In this document: positions 4,930 through 7,355 of the stretch, one piece after another
How positions within the stretch are numbered: the first letter of the stretch is position 1
How the letters are laid out: each line of letters begins with the position of its first letter
Assembly (NCBI GenBank): GCA_002333425.1
Contig: DDBL01000144.1
Location: 1-7,355 of the forward strand
DNA from: Leptospiraceae bacterium UBA2033
GTDB lineage: Bacteria; Spirochaetota; Leptospiria; Leptospirales; Leptospiraceae
Direction: 5' to 3'
Length of the DNA: 7,355 nucleotides
Translations under genes and position numbers: made by a program
The notes under the pieces: model-generated
The model's database searches: none
The model's input: the letters and a program-made list of their open reading frames with translations, nothing else
What the model was told of the DNA's origin: nothing

Positions 4930-7023
4930 ATGAATAATACACCTGGTTCAAGAATTTATACTACTCGGATCGTCGCATTCCTTGCTGTAATGAATTTAAT
5001 TTCTGGTTATGGAATGATTCTTCTTTGGGATTATTTTTCGATTAGAGAAATGTCATTTTTCAAATGGGTAGTTTATGGAATATTTACGATATTATTTACG
5101 ATTCTTTCTTATGGCACCACCGTTTCAATTTTCGGCTTTTGGAAATTAATCACCGGCGGAGATAAGTTTCGGATAACAAACAATAGCCACTATCCAGAAG
5201 AAATTTCAGAAAAAATTCCAATTGCAGTTGTAATGCCTATTTATGGAGAAGATGTAGATACAGTATTTTCCAGAATAGAAGTTATGTATAACTCAGTATC
5301 AAGAGAATCGAATAGTCAAAATTTTGATTTTTATATTTTAAGTGATACACAAAGTTTAGATAAATGGGTTAAGGAAGAAACTGCTTATTTTGAGTTATGT
5401 AAAAAGTTGGACGCATTTGGTAGAATCTTCTATCGAAAAAGAAAAATAAATCTAAATAAAAAAAGCGGGAACATCGCAGACTTTTGTAGAAGGTGGGGAA
5501 AAAAATATCGGTATATGATTGTACTCGATGCAGATAGTCTTCTAACAGGAGCTTGTATGGTAGAGCTTACAAAGCTAATGGAAGAAAACCCAAGCACTGG
5601 AATTATCCAAACTTCTCCTGAGGTTATAAACGCAGAAACTTACTTCCAAAAAATTATGCAATTCTCTAGTCGAGTGCACGGAGGAATATTTGGAGTAGGC
5701 GCAAACTATTGGCAATTAAACAGTTCTCCTTTTTGGGGGCATAATGCAATTATTCGCTTAAAACCATTTATGGAAAATTGCGGCTTACCAGCATTACCCA
5801 AACTAGGCGCAGTAGGTGGGCGCATATTAAGTCACGATACTATAGAAGCCGCACTCATTCGTAAAGCAGGTTATTCAGTTTGGTTTGCCTATGACTTAGC
5901 TGGAAGTTATGAAGAATCTCCACCTAATATCCTAGATTCACTAAAAAGAGATCAAAGATGGTGTCAGGGTAACTTACAACATTTCTGGTTTTTATTTGCT
6001 AAAGGATTAAAGTTTACAAGTAGAATTCATATCTTGTTAGGTATATTTTCTTATTTCTCGTCCTTTTTGTGGTTTTTATTTTTAATTTGTATTATATTTG
6101 TTTACATTGAAGATTTACAGTTTTACAGGCTCGCGTTAGGTCCAGAAAAATGGAAAGCTTTTTGGGATTTTGTCTATTTTGGTAAAGCGGTTAAGCTGCA
6201 GATTTTTTCAGTGGCTGTTTTATTTTTGCCTAGAATTTTAACTTTATTCTACACCTTACTTAAAGCGGATTATCGTAATTATTCTAAGAATATTTTTCAA
6301 TTTATAACTAATTATCTTATTGAGTTTATTTTCAGCGTTGTGCAAGCACCTATTCTAATGTACATGCATTCCAAATTTATTTTACTCACCCTAGCTGGTT
6401 TTAAGATTGAATGGAAATCGCAAAATCGCTCGGCAGACAACACTCCAAGTTTCTGGGAAGTTACTAGAACATTTTATTTGCTAAGTTTATTTGGACTTTT
6501 TACTGGCGTCTATTTTTATTTTCAGATAATCGGGCTTTTTTATTGGATGATGCCTATTTGGGGTAGTTGGATATTATCCCCTATTGTGATTTATTTGAGC
6601 GGCAAACGAGATATTTCTCAAAAATCATTTCTACAAAAAACAGACTTTATACAAAGTAAAGAAGTTTCTGATTTAGAAGTGGAATTACAAATAAGGCAAA
6701 CGAATATTAGCCGTAATAAAAATTTTGATGTAGACTCGTTATTTTTAATTTCAGTTGATCCATATTATAATGCATTACATTGTTTTTTACAAAAAGCATC
6801 TGTTCGTTTGCCAGAAAAAAGAATTCAATACGGAGAAAATTTGATTGATAAACTTTTTACACAGGGTCCAGAAAGTTTATCCAAAAAAGAATTACAAATC
6901 ATTTTATATGATTCTAGATTTATGAAAATAGTGTATGCACGGTTTTGGCAACTCCCCAATCAAACTCTTCATTCATGGTGGAAAGGAAATTTTACAAAGT
7001 ATAAACTTAGCCTATTAGAATAA
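4930..7023 (+). CDS. opgH: OpgH (MdoH), membrane glucosyltransferase for periplasmic glucans, lacking the N-terminal domain
   Basis: 697 aa. A GT2-family processive enzyme that polymerises glucose from UDP-glucose on the cytoplasmic face and passes the beta-glucan across the inner membrane. Two N-terminal helices (about 13-35, 44-71) precede the glucosyltransferase domain: PIYGEDVDTVF (103-113), YILSD (135-139), RKINLNKKSGNIADFCRRWG (171-190), the metal/UDP motif DAD (200-202), FWGHNAIIR (268-276), SHD (301-303) with the likely catalytic Asp303, GSYEESPPN (325-333), and RDQRW (340-344), the OpgH form of QxxRW. Further membrane helices follow at about 365-392, 424-443, 455-480, 513-533 and 534-556. 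A soluble tail includes VDPYYNALHCFL (609-620), matching the family's FNPSFNALA block. E. coli OpgH is 847 aa; the missing part corresponds to its N-terminal cytoplasmic domain. The start has no Shine-Dalgarno and lies 3 nt after the upstream stop, in frame with it. The catalytic set is intact. Confidence 0.95.
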   Translation: MNNTPGSRIYTTRIVAFLAVMNLISGYGMILLWDYFSIREMSFFKWVVYGIFTILFTILSYGTTVSIFGFWKLITGGDKFRITNNSHYPEEISEKIPIAVVMPIYGEDVDTVFSRIEVMYNSVSRESNSQNFDFYILSDTQSLDKWVKEETAYFELCKKLDAFGRIFYRKRKINLNKKSGNIADFCRRWGKKYRYMIVLDADSLLTGACMVELTKLMEENPSTGIIQTSPEVINAETYFQKIMQFSSRVHGGIFGVGANYWQLNSSPFWGHNAIIRLKPFMENCGLPALPKLGAVGGRILSHDTIEAALIRKAGYSVWFAYDLAGSYEESPPNILDSLKRDQRWCQGNLQHFWFLFAKGLKFTSRIHILLGIFSYFSSFLWFLFLICIIFVYIEDLQFYRLALGPEKWKAFWDFVYFGKAVKLQIFSVAVLFLPRILTLFYTLLKADYRNYSKNIFQFITNYLIEFIFSVVQAPILMYMHSKFILLTLAGFKIEWKSQNRSADNTPSFWEVTRTFYLLSLFGLFTGVYFYFQIIGLFYWMMPIWGSWILSPIVIYLSGKRDISQKSFLQKTDFIQSKEVSDLEVELQIRQTNISRNKNFDVDSLFLISVDPYYNALHCFLQKASVRLPEKRIQYGENLIDKLFTQGPESLSKKELQIILYDSRFMKIVYARFWQLPNQTLHSWWKGNFTKYKLSLLE

Positions 7024-7024
7024 G

Positions 7025-7075
7025 TTTTGGGCAGTCCGGTTGACTTACTTGCCGTTTTGCCCAAAAATATTTTTT
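7025..7075 (+). terminator. Probable rho-independent terminator of the opg operon
   Basis: TTTTGGGCA (7025-7033) pairs perfectly with TGCCCAAAA (7058-7066) across a 24-nt loop and is followed by a run of six T (7070-7075). It begins directly after the opgH stop codon. The large loop is unusual. Its left half (CGGTTGACTT) can pair instead with a site further downstream, so two structures compete. Confidence 0.6.
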
Positions 7076-7116
7076 CGTTCTCAAAATGCTTTCCCAAAAA
7101 ATAAGCAAGTCAACCG
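7037..7116. repeat. Long inverted repeat, unit 1 (CGGTTGACTT ... AAGTCAACCG, 80 bp)
   Basis: CGGTTGACTT at 7037-7046 is perfectly inverted at 7107-7116. After one mismatch the arms extend by CTT/AAG, giving 13 paired positions of 14. The left arm lies within the loop of the presumed operon terminator. The inner sequence contains ATATTTTTT and two ...CCCAAAA words (7060-7066, 7093-7099). Confidence 0.6.
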
Positions 7117-7131
7117 TCGCGCTCGCCCTCT

Positions 7132-7210
7132 CATCAATAAATTGCACTATTTCGTCTATCGTTATCTTTTTGTAAAAAATATGCTTCCTGCTGTATGCAA
7201 TTTATTGATG
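7132..7210. repeat. Long inverted repeat, unit 2 (CATCAATAAATTGCA arms, 79 bp)
   Basis: CATCAATAAATTGCA at 7132-7146 is perfectly inverted at 7196-7210, a 15-bp arm with a 49-nt interior. The total span is nearly the same as unit 1, which ends 15 bp earlier. On the minus strand both interiors contain a GGAA(A)GCAT word followed later by GA(G/T)AACGA, so the units may be related. Function unknown. Confidence 0.65.
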
Positions 7211-7355
7211 TCGGTTGATCGCTACTGCTCGGTATTGGTTTACCTTCTCGCCTTGTTGTCGCGACCTCTGCGTATAGCTTCGCTCTGGGCTTTTTTGTTT
7301 TGTTGTCTGATTTTTTCGTAATTCTTGGTCTTCTCGTTCTTTTGCTATACTTTTA
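7211..7355. other. Right edge, no supportable gene
   Basis: The sequence is CT-rich on the plus strand and more GC-rich than the rest of the window, with a GTCGCGAC palindrome at 7258-7265. Reading frames are open on both strands. The minus strand is purine-rich and a frame running in from the right edge stops with TAA at 7204-7202. Its translation is a Lys/Arg/Gln-rich string without recognisable motifs, so it is not called. A gene tail entering from beyond the window is possible. Confidence 0.3.

Noticed and set aside
7037..7210. Integron attC-type recombination sites
   Set aside because: The palindromes have a suitable size, but no GTTRRRY/RYYYAAC core pair is present at the ends.
7040..7321. 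93-codon plus-strand frame after opgH
   Set aside because: It runs through the terminator and both inverted repeats, has no ribosome binding site, and its Leu/Phe/Cys-rich product arises from CT-rich sequence.
7202..7355. Minus-strand open frame entering from the right edge and ending at TAA 7204-7202
   Set aside because: All three minus frames are largely open because the strand is purine-rich. None gives recognisable motifs, so a gene tail cannot be claimed.

Overview
The window looks like a piece of chromosome from a low-GC spirochaete of the Leptospira group. Three things point there. The lipoprotein at 2086-2559 resembles leptospiral Loa22, including a relaxed spirochaetal lipobox followed by SSAEEK. 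The DnaN and RecF sequences have a leptospiral look. The genome is AT-rich. This placement is by recognition, not by a database search.

Left part, minus strand (1-2559). Reading leftwards there is a Loa22-like OmpA-domain lipoprotein (2559-2086), a 453-bp intergenic region, dnaN (1632-511), a spacer holding a dispersed palindromic repeat, and the first 126 codons of recF, cut by the window edge. dnaN-recF is the usual replication-initiation block, but the gene normally upstream of dnaN, dnaA, is absent here. In its place is a non-coding region with repeated CTTATTTACA and ATGTC words. A perfect consensus DnaA box lies about 1 kb away, in the gap where gene direction flips. The stretch 1633-2894 is therefore a reasonable, unproven, oriC candidate.

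Right part, plus strand (2895-7023). A tightly packed three-gene operon for osmoregulated periplasmic glucan (OPG) synthesis: opgG, then a 155-aa membrane protein that overlaps it by 11 nt and starts with TTG, then opgH 3 nt later. OpgH polymerises glucose from UDP-glucose at the inner membrane. OpgG acts on the beta-glucan in the periplasm.

The most interesting observation is that the 155-aa ORF and opgH are in the same reading frame, separated only by TAA-ATT before the opgH ATG. The two pieces together would be about the size of full-length proteobacterial OpgH (about 850 aa). The small protein carries an SSM-x-P-x-P motif resembling the cytoplasmic N-terminal region of that protein. It therefore looks like a detached OpgH N-terminal domain that has gained its own C-terminal membrane anchor.

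Right edge (7024-7355). A probable rho-independent terminator for the operon is followed by two long inverted-repeat units of almost equal size (80 and 79 bp), in sequence that is more GC-rich and CT-biased than its surroundings. No gene is convincing there.
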